This document shows, piece after piece, positions 49,981 through 61,105 of a stretch of DNA of 64,000 bases (position 1 is its first letter; each line of letters starts with the position of its first letter). This DNA comes from Clostridiales bacterium. GTDB taxonomy: Bacteria; Bacillota; Clostridia; Christensenellales; Borkfalkiaceae. The stretch covers positions 1 through 64,000 of the forward strand of contig SVIB01000005.1 of assembly GCA_015055505.1 (NCBI GenBank), in the 5' to 3' direction. Below the pieces are notes generated by a model that saw only the letters and a list, made by a program, of their open reading frames with translations, did not search any database and was not told the DNA's origin. Both the position numbers and the translations under genes were made by a program.

Positions 49981-52740
49981 CTATTTATCTTCCGACCAAA
50001 CAGCATATAAAGTCGTTCCTTTTGCAACGTCTTGTATTTGACTCATTGAATAAACGACTTTACCTCCTGCTGTCGTAGCCCAACCCATAAAGGTATAACC
50101 TGTTCTTTCTGGGGCGTAAATACCGTTTAACGCGTCATGGTTTACAACGTTATCACCTGCAACGATAGACTCAACGTAAGTTTTATCGCTTGAAAGCGAC
50201 GCTTTAAACACTACCGGTCTATAATACGAGTTCCAATTTGATGCCCAATTCGTATCGTCTACGTCTTTGTCAACGTATATAGTAAGGTTTTTACATCCGT
50301 ATATTGCATGTTTACCAAACTCTTTTATTCCGGCGTGAAGTATTATAGTTTTTATCGTTTCATTATTTCTTAATGCGTAATTACCTACTCTTCTCAAACT
50401 TTGCGGAAGCTTTAAATTCAAAGCAGAACAAGCATAGAACGAGAAGTCGTCAATTTCTTCTATTCCCTCTGAAAGAATAATAGTACCGAGTTTTTCGCAC
50501 TTTCTAAACGCGCTTTTTCCTACGTATTTTACGTTTGAAGGAATAGCAATACGCTCTAACGCCAAACACGAGAAGAAGGTATAGTCTTTAATTCTATCAA
50601 TACCGCTTCCTATCGACACACTTGTAAGTTCAACACAGTTGTAGAATGCATGTGAACCTAATTCCGTTACTGAATTTGGAATATTTACCTGTTTAAGTTG
50701 CGAACAGTTTTGGAACACTCTAGTTCCTATAGTTTCAACGCCATCATCAATATAAACAGTGCTTAAAGTCGTACACGAATAAAACGCATAGTTTGAAATT
50801 TCCCTAACACTAGAAGGAATATATAAAGACTTTAAATTGATACAACTATAGAAAGCAGATTTACCTATTTTTGTTAACGTATTTGGAAGATTTGCTACTT
50901 TTAATTCCTTACACTTAAAGAACGTATAGTCTTCAATTTCTTCGACGCCCTCAGGAATTGATATTTCCTCAAGTGATTCGCATTGATAAAATGCAAGCGT
51001 TCCAATATAACGAAGGCTTTCCGGTAAAAGAATTTCACGAATTGCCGTACAATCATAGAACGCGCAATCGCTTATACCAATAACTCCGTTATTTATCGGT
51101 GCAGAATATACACCGCTATCTTCTTTAAATCCTACTACCCATTTTTTATCAAGGTAAACGACTGAAGCATGCGAATCCCAAATTCTTGTTTTGTTAAAAG
51201 CATACATACCAACTCTCGTGACAGAATCGGGAATTTTTAATTCGGGTAAAACTTCACAGCCATAGAAAGCATAGTCGTCTATAACTTCAAGTTTATTACC
51301 GTATATAATTGCAGTAAACAACGATTTACAGAAGCCGAAGGCTGATTCGCCTATTGATACTATACCTTGTTCGTCGGTAATTTCTTCATTACCAATCTCG
51401 ATACCTATCATTTTATTACAGTTATAGAACGCTCTTGAACCGATATATTTTACGTTGTTAGGTATTCGTATTGACTGAAGGTTATTGCAATCCAAAAACG
51501 CCTTCGCGCCTATACCTACCGTTGATTCGTCAATTTCGTAAGAAGTACGTTCTCTATTATCTGCTTTTACACCAACTAACCAATTATTACAATATACTAA
51601 CTGTTCAGCGTCATTCCATTTTTTAGTGTTTACAAACGCACTGTCTCCCAATGCGGTAACGTCCTCTGCAAATTCTACTTTATCTAATTTTGTACAATTA
51701 TAAAAAGTGTACGGTTCAATTTTCTTTACGCCGTCAGGAAGTTTTACTTCAGTCAACTCAGCACAGTTATAGAAAGAATAACCTCCTAATGCAGTTAATT
51801 TATTACCTAAATTAATTTCCGCCATCTTTTTACAGTTGTAAAAAGCGTTTTCGCCTATTGTTTCTACGTTCTCGCCTAATTCAACCTTTTCGACACTTAA
51901 GCAGTTTGCAAAAACGTGATCTCCTAAAGTCTTAACCGTGTTAGGCAACTTGATTTCGGTTAACATTTCACAGTCCGAAAATGCTTTATATTTTATTTCG
52001 GTAATGTAATTATTAAACTCAACCTTTGCAAGTTCACGGCAATACGTGAACATATATTGTTCTATAACCGTTATTTTATTAGGTATATTTATCGCCTTAA
52101 GAGCACCGCAACCTTGAAACGCGCGTTCTCCTAACGTTTCTAACCCAGTAGGAAGATTTATGGAAGTTAAATCCATACAACTATAGAACGCCCTTTTACC
52201 AACGTATTTTATACTTTCCGGTAAAACGACTTCTTTAATACTTCTTACGTTCGCAAACGCAGCGTCGGCTATACCTATAACGGGCTTGCCTCTATATTCA
52301 GCGTCTATTTCAATCTTTCCGCTTGCCTTTCCTTTTCCTACTACTTCATAAGAATCTCCGGCAACCGTCAATTGATATTCTACAAGCGCTTCTTTATTCT
52401 TTTTAAAACTTTTTACCTGCGACCAATCCGAATCTTTATAGTCAATTTGATCACCAATCGCTTTTACAGTTATGGTATAATTCCCTGCCTCCAAATCTTC
52501 AAGACCAGAGAAAGAGTTTCGCCTACAGTCATATTGTTTTTCGTTTATAAGCACGACAAAACCGTCCGCGTATTCATTTGAATCCCACGTAAGTTCTAAC
52601 GTTTCAGTATCAATTTTAAGATTTGTAGGCGCTTTTAGTTTATTCTTATTCAAAAAAACAAAAAAGATTAAACAAAACGTAATTATAGAAACAAATAATA
52701 TTATTCCGCCTACAATCAAGAATGAACGGAGTTTTTTCAT
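49981..52740 (-). CDS. BspA-like leucine-rich-repeat surface protein, N-terminal TM, C-terminal InlB B-type repeat
   Basis: Many AFYNCxxLxxVxLPxxVxxIGxxAF repeats; C-term APERTGYTFMGWATTAGG...TLYAVW. Confidence 0.88.
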   Translation of the reverse strand: MKKLRSFLIVGGIILFVSIITFCLIFFVFLNKNKLKAPTNLKIDTETLELTWDSNEYADGFVVLINEKQYDCRRNSFSGLEDLEAGNYTITVKAIGDQIDYKDSDWSQVKSFKKNKEALVEYQLTVAGDSYEVVGKGKASGKIEIDAEYRGKPVIGIADAAFANVRSIKEVVLPESIKYVGKRAFYSCMDLTSINLPTGLETLGERAFQGCGALKAINIPNKITVIEQYMFTYCRELAKVEFNNYITEIKYKAFSDCEMLTEIKLPNTVKTLGDHVFANCLSVEKVELGENVETIGENAFYNCKKMAEINLGNKLTALGGYSFYNCAELTEVKLPDGVKKIEPYTFYNCTKLDKVEFAEDVTALGDSAFVNTKKWNDAEQLVYCNNWLVGVKADNRERTSYEIDESTVGIGAKAFLDCNNLQSIRIPNNVKYIGSRAFYNCNKMIGIEIGNEEITDEQGIVSIGESAFGFCKSLFTAIIYGNKLEVIDDYAFYGCEVLPELKIPDSVTRVGMYAFNKTRIWDSHASVVYLDKKWVVGFKEDSGVYSAPINNGVIGISDCAFYDCTAIREILLPESLRYIGTLAFYQCESLEEISIPEGVEEIEDYTFFKCKELKVANLPNTLTKIGKSAFYSCINLKSLYIPSSVREISNYAFYSCTTLSTVYIDDGVETIGTRVFQNCSQLKQVNIPNSVTELGSHAFYNCVELTSVSIGSGIDRIKDYTFFSCLALERIAIPSNVKYVGKSAFRKCEKLGTIILSEGIEEIDDFSFYACSALNLKLPQSLRRVGNYALRNNETIKTIILHAGIKEFGKHAIYGCKNLTIYVDKDVDDTNWASNWNSYYRPVVFKASLSSDKTYVESIVAGDNVVNHDALNGIYAPERTGYTFMGWATTAGGKVVYSMSQIQDVAKGTTLYAVWSEDK

Positions 52741-52812
52741 TTTTTTCTCCTATTTTTATTTTGTGTTAACGTTGTCAATATAATTCAAAAAATGCTATTA
52801 TTTTTATAAACA

Positions 52813-52842
52813 CCGTATTACGCGAATTATCGCGTAATACGG
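52813..52842 (-). terminator. Terminator after the VWA gene
   Basis: ccgtattacgcg aattat cgcgtaatacgg. Confidence 0.85.
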
Positions 52843-52851
52843 CACTTTTTA

Positions 52852-55581
52852 TTATATTGATTTATTTTCAAGTCCTTTTCTATACTTATAATCTTTAATA
52901 AGTTCGTGAGGCCACTTGAATTTGAATTTTCTTACCGCTATATCAAGAAGGAATAATACTATTGATATAATTATAAAAAGAATTCTTGGATCAAACGTAT
53001 TTCTAATAACGGGCGAGAAACCTTCTTTTACTTGATAAGCCGCGTCTTTGTTTATGAACTTGCCTTTTCCTTGCTCTGCGAGTTTCTCAAGGAAAAGTTC
53101 ATTCTCTTCTACGTCGTAGAACAAATCGTATTCTTTAGAATACGAGAAAGTTCTGTAAGTTTCAAACTTTCCAAGCGAATTACCAAAAGAATCTTTCTTT
53201 TCTACTAAAATATTATATAGTCCCGCTTTCTTTATTTCGACGTCTATATTACTATAATTATTGCTATCGGCGACTATCTTTTCACTGTACGGTTTACCGT
53301 CTTCCTGTACGGGGCCAGTCACAGTAACTTCAATAGTTTCCGTTTCGGCAACGTCAGCATAAATTTGCAAATTAGTAGTATAGTTATCTTCTTCTACCTT
53401 TATTTCTATATCCTGCGGTTGTATATTTTCCATAGGATACAGTCCGCTAACCATATTGTTTATAATACGTTGTCCCGTTAAATCAGACATAAACTTAGAA
53501 GACCAAATACCTTGCAAGTCACACATAAAACTTCCAACGCTACCCTTTCCGTATTTCCATTGCGCATAGATAGGAACAAACTCACCGCTAAGCGTAACCT
53601 CGGCATCCAATTTTGCTTTCGTACCATAATAGCCGTCAAGCGTTGGAATATCACTTTCCAAGACACCGTCAACTACGGGCGTATAGTTTTTAACTTGAGG
53701 TTTGAACTCCTTATACTCTACTTCTTTGATTTCAGGCACTTTTAAATCTTCACGCATTAAATCGGGAAGTTGCGAATATTCGGTAAGACCGTAATATCTA
53801 CCACCGCCGTATTCTTCAGCAGCAATTCTTACGTCGGATGCGTTTGCGCTACCACCGATATGAATAATCGACATAGTGATACCGTTTGCGCGGTTTCTCT
53901 TTATAACTTCGCCGTACGAACCTAATCCGTCGTCGGTAATACAGTCGCTAACCAAAATTATGTGTTTTTTCTCAACACGCGTTACGGCGTTAAGCGCTTG
54001 ACCTGCGTCTCTTATAGGTCCGGTAAATACCGTTCCGCCCGTTGACGAAAGATTTTGTATCGCCTTTAAAATCGGCGTCCTATCCGCAACCGAAGTACAC
54101 GCTAAACTTTCCGTCGCAACGTCGGTAAGCGACATAACGCTACAGTAATCTCTTTCAGTTAAAGCGTTAAGACAGGAAACTGCTCCGTCTTGAGCAAGTT
54201 CAAGTAAGGTTCTGTTAGAATCTTCGTCTATTACACCCATTGAGCCCGAACTGTCTATAAGTAACATAACGGCAAGCGGAGGCGTATAGTTAATACATTG
54301 TACGGGAAGCATTTGCTGATACGTTCCGCCATATCTTGTATCCACCATATCCGCTCTATTGTACATATTAGGTACAATTTTACCGTTTTCGTCTTCTTTA
54401 TTTCCGCCGACGGTTAACATTCCGCCACCGAAATCATAAACGAAAGAGTGTAATTCTTCAATAAATCCTGCCGGCATATCTGCGTTAGCGATATTAAGCA
54501 AAATAACTTCGTCAAATTTTCTTAAATCTTCGACAGTCTTCGGCATGTTTTCGGAATCGGTTACGACTACTCTCTTAACGTTTTCACTTGTAAGTACACC
54601 TGCCAAAAGATCTGCAGCACCTTGCTCTCTTTCAATTATTAAAATCTTATCGTGAGTTTCAAGGTTTACGTAAGTTATAAACTTATTATTAAGTTGGCTT
54701 GAATCTCCTTGCGCGGTAACCACAAATTCAAGTTCGTGCATACCGGGAATTTCAAACACGTGCGGAAATTCAATTGGGTTTGAACCAACTGCTAAGTTGA
54801 ACGATTTTGTACTCGTCGCGATAACTTCGCCAGACGCACTCTTATCTAATAATTGAATATCAACTTTAACGCCAAACGAACTTTGAACTGTTAACGCCAT
54901 ATTAAACGAATCGCCTGCTTTTATCGTATAGTCGGGCTTTTCTGCGCCAATAATTTGAACTTCGCCTGCAATATCGTCATTTTTAAAAAATACGGTATCA
55001 ACCTTAATGCCTTCTGCGGCGATTTTCTTTATAGAGTTGTTTGCCTTTTCGTCAGTTTCTATACCGTCGCTAAGTAACACTATTTTACTTGCTTGAGGGT
55101 TAGTAAATTTCTCCTTAGCAAACAACAACGCTCCTTCGATATTCGTAGCAGTCGTATCAGGCTTTGCTGATTTTCTGTATTGCTTAAATATAGTTTCAAC
55201 TTCCTCAGTAATAGGCGCAGCGTAAACTTGGTCGTAACCAAACGTTACAATACCCATTTTATACTTTCCTTTACACTCGGCAATTACCGACGCTATGAAG
55301 TTCTCTTTTTCCTCCATAGCATCTTCCGAACTGTCGGAAACGTCCACAACTATCATTATTTCGTTGTCCCTATTTGGTTTTTCGGTTACAAATTTCATAC
55401 CCGACAACACGAAAATAGATAACAACAATACTATTGAGTGTAAAACTGTTGAAGTAATAAGATTTCTATTTTTTCTATATTTTTTATCTTGACGAAAATA
55501 CGTCCAGATCATCATTACCGCGGCTGGTATTAATAATAACAGGAGCCACGGATATTCAAATGTAATTCTTAATGTTTGCAT
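52852..55581 (-). CDS. Membrane protein with two VWA domains
   Basis: VVDVSDSSEDAM and LLIDSSGSMG MIDAS motifs, N- and C-terminal TM segments. Confidence 0.85.
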   Translation of the reverse strand: MQTLRITFEYPWLLLLLIPAAVMMIWTYFRQDKKYRKNRNLITSTVLHSIVLLLSIFVLSGMKFVTEKPNRDNEIMIVVDVSDSSEDAMEEKENFIASVIAECKGKYKMGIVTFGYDQVYAAPITEEVETIFKQYRKSAKPDTTATNIEGALLFAKEKFTNPQASKIVLLSDGIETDEKANNSIKKIAAEGIKVDTVFFKNDDIAGEVQIIGAEKPDYTIKAGDSFNMALTVQSSFGVKVDIQLLDKSASGEVIATSTKSFNLAVGSNPIEFPHVFEIPGMHELEFVVTAQGDSSQLNNKFITYVNLETHDKILIIEREQGAADLLAGVLTSENVKRVVVTDSENMPKTVEDLRKFDEVILLNIANADMPAGFIEELHSFVYDFGGGMLTVGGNKEDENGKIVPNMYNRADMVDTRYGGTYQQMLPVQCINYTPPLAVMLLIDSSGSMGVIDEDSNRTLLELAQDGAVSCLNALTERDYCSVMSLTDVATESLACTSVADRTPILKAIQNLSSTGGTVFTGPIRDAGQALNAVTRVEKKHIILVSDCITDDGLGSYGEVIKRNRANGITMSIIHIGGSANASDVRIAAEEYGGGRYYGLTEYSQLPDLMREDLKVPEIKEVEYKEFKPQVKNYTPVVDGVLESDIPTLDGYYGTKAKLDAEVTLSGEFVPIYAQWKYGKGSVGSFMCDLQGIWSSKFMSDLTGQRIINNMVSGLYPMENIQPQDIEIKVEEDNYTTNLQIYADVAETETIEVTVTGPVQEDGKPYSEKIVADSNNYSNIDVEIKKAGLYNILVEKKDSFGNSLGKFETYRTFSYSKEYDLFYDVEENELFLEKLAEQGKGKFINKDAAYQVKEGFSPVIRNTFDPRILFIIISIVLFLLDIAVRKFKFKWPHELIKDYKYRKGLENKSI

Positions 55582-55593
55582 ATCTTTCTCCTA

Positions 55594-57525
55594 TTAAGAT
55601 TCTTTAGACTTCAATATCCATTCAACGAAAAGAAGTCCAACGGCAACGGAAATAAAATAGATAAGAAGATCCAAATCAATTGGCTCAGGCTTTTTAGCAA
55701 CGTATGGATTAACCAATTCATCTACCCTTCTAAAAATATTACTTTCTTCTTTATCTACTCTAACAAAGAAGTTTTCGATAATTTTATCTTCTTCTGCTCT
55801 AGCAAAAGGAACTTGTTCAAGAGTAAACTTACCCGGAATATCTATTGTATATTGCGCAGGAAAAGTATTATACACTATCTTTTCTCTTGGCGTCATAAGA
55901 GAAAGCGTTTCTCCTCTTGACCTTAACGATACTGTATCTCCAATATTAAATGAGTATCCCGAAATAGTTGAAGGAATAAAATAATCGAAAATATTGTATA
56001 TAACGATTGGGAATTCAACAAGCGCTGAAATATCGGTATAAGCGAATCCCAAATTTATTATAGCAATTTTTTCTGTTGAAGTATTTTTAACCATAACTGC
56101 AGGGTCTTTACTTGAATATTGTAAAACTACGTCAAATCCCGCAGGAACGTTAGATATGTTTCCAACGTTTATAATTGCCTTTTCAATACTGCTTTGATCA
56201 ATACCTTTATTTACGGGATGCGGGAATCCGACTTCCAACGTTTCTTGGTAAGTATATCCCATATATTCATAACCTATTTCAGCAATGCTATAACCGGGGT
56301 TTACTAAAAGCACTAAACCGTCGTTAGGCATCATTTCGGGGGTTACGTTTTCAAAAACGTACAAATCAAATCCCGTAAGAGCAATTTTATCGATATCTTC
56401 TTCGCTCGAACTTTCATTGTATTGCGCTTTTACAAGTTCTATATCCCATTTATGTCTTAATTCTTCACGTAAAGACATCAAAATACTGTTCAAGAAAACG
56501 CTGGTTTTGCTAGAAACGTACTGAATACGGATTTTTTCCTTTCTACCGCCGTAAACGGCAAAAGTATTATCTAAATCGTAATTATCTTTTTCCTTGATGT
56601 AAACGTTTGCAGACGAGAAAGAAAGTATGGGAACACCTGCTCCCGCGTCTCTTTCACCGCTCTTAAACGTTATGGGTACGGTTTTATCTCCACTACAATA
56701 TACCGTTTGTTGATATTTAAAGGTATCAGTAGTGCCGTTTACGTCGTAAACGTCTAAATAAACTACGATTCTGTCGTTTTTATTATAACAAGCAACGTCA
56801 ACGTTAAAATTATAAAAACCGTCGATAAGTTCGGCTTGACAATCAAGTATTGCCGCATTCCACTCACTGTTTACGTTGCTTACGTCAATTACTTCGACGA
56901 TACCCGTGTCAATATATTCGGTACCCGTTACCAAAAGCACTCCTGCCTCTTGGTTCTCTAAAAGCACGTTTTCAGCAAGAGCCATCGCCTTTTCCATATT
57001 CGCTTTGGTGTAAGAACACTTTTCATTGCTTTCAGAAATGGCGTTAAGGTCTTCAAGTACCGTTCTCTTTGCAGACGAATCTGCACGTTGTACGACAAAA
57101 TACGGGTTATCCGTTGCAACTATTACGGAAACAACGCCGTCGTCTGACAACGAAGAAAGGGCTAAATCTATAGTTTTATCAACTGCTCTTTGGAAACGGC
57201 TCTTATCTCCGTCCATCGTTCTCATACTAACCGACGCGTCGATAATAATTATTTTTTCCGCGCGAAGTTTTGCAGAATCAGAAGTAATTACAGGCCTTGC
57301 CAAAATCATTGCGCAAGCCGTAAAGATTAATATTTGACATATAAGAATAAGTATATCTCTCAAATAGTTAATTGGGAGTTTCTTTTTCCTATATTTTAAA
57401 CTTAATTTCCAAACAAAAGTTGAAGAAATTAGTTTTCTTTGATAATTGGGTTTTAAAAGATAGATAAGAATAAGTACGCCTAAACTTATCAATCCAATTA
57501 AACCTAAAGGCGCTAATAAACTCAT
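55594..57525 (-). CDS. BatA-type membrane protein with VWA domain
   Basis: N-terminal TM, IIIDASVSMRTMDGDKSRFQRA, C-terminal TM. Confidence 0.83.
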   Translation of the reverse strand: MSLLAPLGLIGLISLGVLILIYLLKPNYQRKLISSTFVWKLSLKYRKKKLPINYLRDILILICQILIFTACAMILARPVITSDSAKLRAEKIIIIDASVSMRTMDGDKSRFQRAVDKTIDLALSSLSDDGVVSVIVATDNPYFVVQRADSSAKRTVLEDLNAISESNEKCSYTKANMEKAMALAENVLLENQEAGVLLVTGTEYIDTGIVEVIDVSNVNSEWNAAILDCQAELIDGFYNFNVDVACYNKNDRIVVYLDVYDVNGTTDTFKYQQTVYCSGDKTVPITFKSGERDAGAGVPILSFSSANVYIKEKDNYDLDNTFAVYGGRKEKIRIQYVSSKTSVFLNSILMSLREELRHKWDIELVKAQYNESSSEEDIDKIALTGFDLYVFENVTPEMMPNDGLVLLVNPGYSIAEIGYEYMGYTYQETLEVGFPHPVNKGIDQSSIEKAIINVGNISNVPAGFDVVLQYSSKDPAVMVKNTSTEKIAIINLGFAYTDISALVEFPIVIYNIFDYFIPSTISGYSFNIGDTVSLRSRGETLSLMTPREKIVYNTFPAQYTIDIPGKFTLEQVPFARAEEDKIIENFFVRVDKEESNIFRRVDELVNPYVAKKPEPIDLDLLIYFISVAVGLLFVEWILKSKES

Positions 57526-58421
57526 TCCATTATACCTACCTTAAATAATTCGCCGAAAAGTCCCTTTTCGATAGACTTTTCTGTTGAAAGTGTGACAAAA
57601 TCGACTTCTCTGGTACGACAAAACTGCTTTATGTCTTCAGTGAAATCTTTTAATGCCTCTTCGTATGCGCGTTGCATACTTCTCGTAATTCTAATTCTTA
57701 AGTTTTTACTGTCGGTAAGCGAAGTTGCTTCCGAGTCAATAAGGTCAAGACGACCGTTATATATAGGATCTATTTCTTCAGGGGTAAGAATTTGAAGTAA
57801 AAGCACTTGTCTGCGCTTGTACTTAAGATAATCTACCGCCTTTTTCCACGTATCAGTTTCCGATAAAAAGTCGGAAATAATAACCGTTAATCCGTCGTTA
57901 GTTCCCGTGTTTGGACATTTCAAAATAGCCTCGCCAACGTTAACTTCATCATCAAAAGTCAAGTTGTTAAGGTCGCTTATAACCCTAAAAAACGAAGTTT
58001 TACCAACAATCGTTCCATACGGATTTTCAGCACGTTCACCTTTTACAAGGTTAAATGAAACTTTATCCATATTGTGTACGGACAAAAATCCCAGCGCGGC
58101 AGCCACACCTATTGCGTATGCTGCTTTGTCAGGATTTTCCTTACCCATAGAGCCTGAACAGTCAAGGAAGATTTGCGTATGCATCTGCCTTTCGTCCGTA
58201 AACAATTTAAGGAAAAACTTTTCAAAACGGCTATATAAATTCCAGTCGATACGTCTGATGTCATCACCGAGTTGATACTCACGGTAATCGGCGAATTCTA
58301 CTGTTTGACCATAGGTCTTAACTAAGTGTTTTCCACCGAAATAACCTGCAAGTTCTTTTTTAAGGTTTAACGCCAACGTTTCTAAACGACTGAAAAATTC
58401 ATCGTTTATAAATGTTTTCAT
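57522..58421 (-). CDS. DUF58-family protein
   Basis: DYREYQLGDDIRRIDWNLYSRFEKFFLKLFTDER, IFLDCSGSMG. Confidence 0.9.
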   Translation of the reverse strand: MKTFINDEFFSRLETLALNLKKELAGYFGGKHLVKTYGQTVEFADYREYQLGDDIRRIDWNLYSRFEKFFLKLFTDERQMHTQIFLDCSGSMGKENPDKAAYAIGVAAALGFLSVHNMDKVSFNLVKGERAENPYGTIVGKTSFFRVISDLNNLTFDDEVNVGEAILKCPNTGTNDGLTVIISDFLSETDTWKKAVDYLKYKRRQVLLLQILTPEEIDPIYNGRLDLIDSEATSLTDSKNLRIRITRSMQRAYEEALKDFTEDIKQFCRTREVDFVTLSTEKSIEKGLFGELFKVGIME

Positions 58422-58427
58422 TATTCC

Positions 58428-59570
58428 TTATTTCCTTTTAAAGAAGCCCCTCTTTTGTTTGTTGTTATTTTCTTCTGCTATAACTTCTTCGGTAGTATCA
58501 ACGGTTTCTTCTGCATTTGCCGATACTTCCGTATTTGCTAATTCTTCAGCGATAGCCTCTTCTTCTTTTTTATAGTTTCTACCGTACTTTTTCTTGTTAA
58601 GTTCGTCAATAATCATAGTGATAATCTCGTCAGCCGAAATCTTATCCGAAATTGCTTCGAAAGTAAGTTTCATACGGTGACGGAGAACGGGATATGCAAG
58701 TTCGTTAACGTCGTTATAAGAAACGTTGTAACGACCGCTTAATAACGCCTTAACCTTTGCTGCCGAAATAAGCGCTTGGCCTGCACGGGGGCTGGCACCG
58801 AGTCTTACGTATTTTTTAGCAGTTTCAGTTGCGCAGTCACTGTCGGGGTGAGTTGCCGAACAAAGAGTCATAGCATATCTCATAACTTCTTCTGCTACTG
58901 GAATTTGGTTAGCCGTCTTGCGCATTTCTAAAAGTTCGTCACCGCTACATACTGCGTCCGCAACTTCCGCCATGGTCTTTTGAGTCATATTAACTATGCC
59001 CATAAGTTCGTCAAGACTTGGGTTTTTAACGATAAGTTTGAACATAAAACGGTCCATTTGAGCCTCAGGAAGAGGATAAGTACCGTCTTGTTCTATTGGG
59101 TTTTGAGTTGCCAAAACGAAGAAAGGTTCGTTAAGTTTTCTCGAAACACCCATTACCGTAACGGTATGTTCTTGCATGGCTTCCAAAAGTGCAGATTGAG
59201 TCTTAGGAGTAGCACGGTTAATTTCGTCGGCAAGAATAATGTTACTAAATACAGGACCGGGTTGGAATTGGAACTTCGAGTTACCGTCGTCGTCTTTTAC
59301 GATAATGTTAGTACCCGTAACGTCGGCGGGCATAAGGTCGGGCGTAAATTGGATACGCGAGAAAGGAAGGTTAAATACTCTTCCAAGCGTTCTTACAAGA
59401 CGGGTTTTACCAACGCCCGGAACACCTTCAAGCAATACGTTACCGCCTGCTATCATTGCAATTATAGTATTTTCTATAATCTCAGTTTGTCCTACGACGT
59501 CTCTTCTTATTTGTTCAAAAATTTGTTTACTCTTTTCACTAAATTGTTGAATATTTTGTTCGTTAACCAT
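58428..59570 (-). CDS. MoxR-family AAA+ ATPase
   Basis: NVLLEGVPGVGKTRLV, LADEINRATPKTQSALLEAMQE, ATQNPIEQDGTYPLPEAQMDRF. Confidence 0.94.
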   Translation of the reverse strand: MVNEQNIQQFSEKSKQIFEQIRRDVVGQTEIIENTIIAMIAGGNVLLEGVPGVGKTRLVRTLGRVFNLPFSRIQFTPDLMPADVTGTNIIVKDDDGNSKFQFQPGPVFSNIILADEINRATPKTQSALLEAMQEHTVTVMGVSRKLNEPFFVLATQNPIEQDGTYPLPEAQMDRFMFKLIVKNPSLDELMGIVNMTQKTMAEVADAVCSGDELLEMRKTANQIPVAEEVMRYAMTLCSATHPDSDCATETAKKYVRLGASPRAGQALISAAKVKALLSGRYNVSYNDVNELAYPVLRHRMKLTFEAISDKISADEIITMIIDELNKKKYGRNYKKEEEAIAEELANTEVSANAEETVDTTEEVIAEENNNKQKRGFFKRK

Positions 59571-59612
59571 TTTATTTTTTCCTCTTTCTTTTTCTTTTTT
59601 GTATTTAGACCG

Positions 59613-60659
59613 CTAACTAAGCAGTATGTCCATATACGATTCAATTACAGCGCGGAGTTCCGGAGAGATATCAGGGTTTGCCGCAAGTTTCTCCATCGCC
59701 GCTTTGTAGTATTCGTCATAAACGTCAAGGTAGAACGTTTTACCGTCAATAATGAAGTTGGTTTCTTCCCACTTATCTCCCGCCATTGCGTGATGTTGGT
59801 CAGAATCTTTATCGTTTGGAATGTCTTTATCCGTAGGTTTTGCATTCGGTGGCGGTTCCATATCAACGGGGAACCCCATTCCTTCTCCACCTTCTTCCAT
59901 ATCTTCCATCAGCATAAATTGTGCTTTAACCAATTTATCTTCCATTACTTCTTTATCCGTTCTCGTTGGGTTTTTATAACCGTCAGACCAACCGATAAAG
60001 AAATATCCGTCGTCAGGAACGGCAATAACGGTAGTTCCGTCTTGACCTTTATCAATAATTTGAATAGGTTCGCCTTCGATAAATCCGCCAATGTTCATAT
60101 CAACTTCATAAATAAGTTCTACAGGTTCTGCCTTCGGTGGCGGAATAATATCGTCAATAAAATCAGAACCCGGTTTAATTACACCCGTTTCTGAAAGACC
60201 TGCAACAACCGTCATTGACGACCCAACAAGGAAAGTCACACAACATAAAATGATGGTTATCATTGACACTTTATACTTTATACTCTTTATACTGACATTG
60301 CCTATTTTTACTTTTGCGTCCTCACGCTGTTTTTGAGCAATGTAACTTTCGTCATTTTCAAATTCAGTCATCGTTATAACTCTTTCTTCAAGCCCTAACC
60401 TATCAACCCTTCGCGCGATAAGTTTTTCGTCCGGTTTAAAGAGTAAGAAATAAAATACGACTGTAGCGATTACACCGACTGCTACCCCTATAACTATTGA
60501 CAACCAAAAATTTCTGGCGTCAAAAGCCCAAAACGAAAAGGCTAACATAAAGTTTACGGTGAATCCAACTATGAAACCGCATAGCAAAGACCTAATAATC
60601 CCTTCTACCATCAAACGCTGATACAGTTTTTTGAAAACGGGATTTATACTTTTTTTCAT
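59613..60659 (-). CDS. Membrane protein of unknown function with extracytoplasmic InlB/repeat-like segment
   Basis: Multiple TM helices; VDMNIGGFIEGEPIQIIDKGQDGTTVIAVPDDGYFFIGWSDGYKNPTRTD. Confidence 0.6.
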   Translation of the reverse strand: MKKSINPVFKKLYQRLMVEGIIRSLLCGFIVGFTVNFMLAFSFWAFDARNFWLSIVIGVAVGVIATVVFYFLLFKPDEKLIARRVDRLGLEERVITMTEFENDESYIAQKQREDAKVKIGNVSIKSIKYKVSMITIILCCVTFLVGSSMTVVAGLSETGVIKPGSDFIDDIIPPPKAEPVELIYEVDMNIGGFIEGEPIQIIDKGQDGTTVIAVPDDGYFFIGWSDGYKNPTRTDKEVMEDKLVKAQFMLMEDMEEGGEGMGFPVDMEPPPNAKPTDKDIPNDKDSDQHHAMAGDKWEETNFIIDGKTFYLDVYDEYYKAAMEKLAANPDISPELRAVIESYMDILLS

Positions 60660-61060
60660 AGTTACCTCCTTTTATTTTTTGCGTTTCGCGTATTATATCT
60701 ATTTTAACACTTTTTTTATATTTTGTCACGCCTTTTTTACCTCGTACAACCAAATCATCTATTACGATTTCTTATATCATCTATAACGAGTACTTATACC
60801 TACTGCTGATGAAAAATTTTTTTGCGTGACCGTATTTTTTTAATAACAAACTTTTTTAGGAAAATTATTTTTTTAATTTACATATTTTTACACTGTTTGT
60901 TACAATACAATGCTAAATTACTATATTTTTTATTTGTTCGTAAATACGACAATATCCCACCCGTCTTTTTTACCAAAAGGCGGGTGAAATATCTTAATCG
61001 TAAATATAATTCTTTCTTATATCTTTAATAACTTTATAAAAAAGAACAGTTGTTAGGTTG

Positions 61061-61094
61061 TTTACTATGCGCCTTTTACGGGCGCATAGTAAAG
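61061..61094 (-). terminator. Terminator after the partial BspA-like gene
   Basis: tttactatgcgcc ttttac gggcgcatagtaaa. Confidence 0.85.
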
Positions 61095-61105
61095 TTAGTT
61101 AAAGT

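Noticed and set aside
58980-60194. 404-aa plus-strand ORF
   Set aside because: Fully antisense to moxR and the adjacent membrane-protein gene, with a composition typical of a shadow ORF (F/R/N rich); no recognisable domain.
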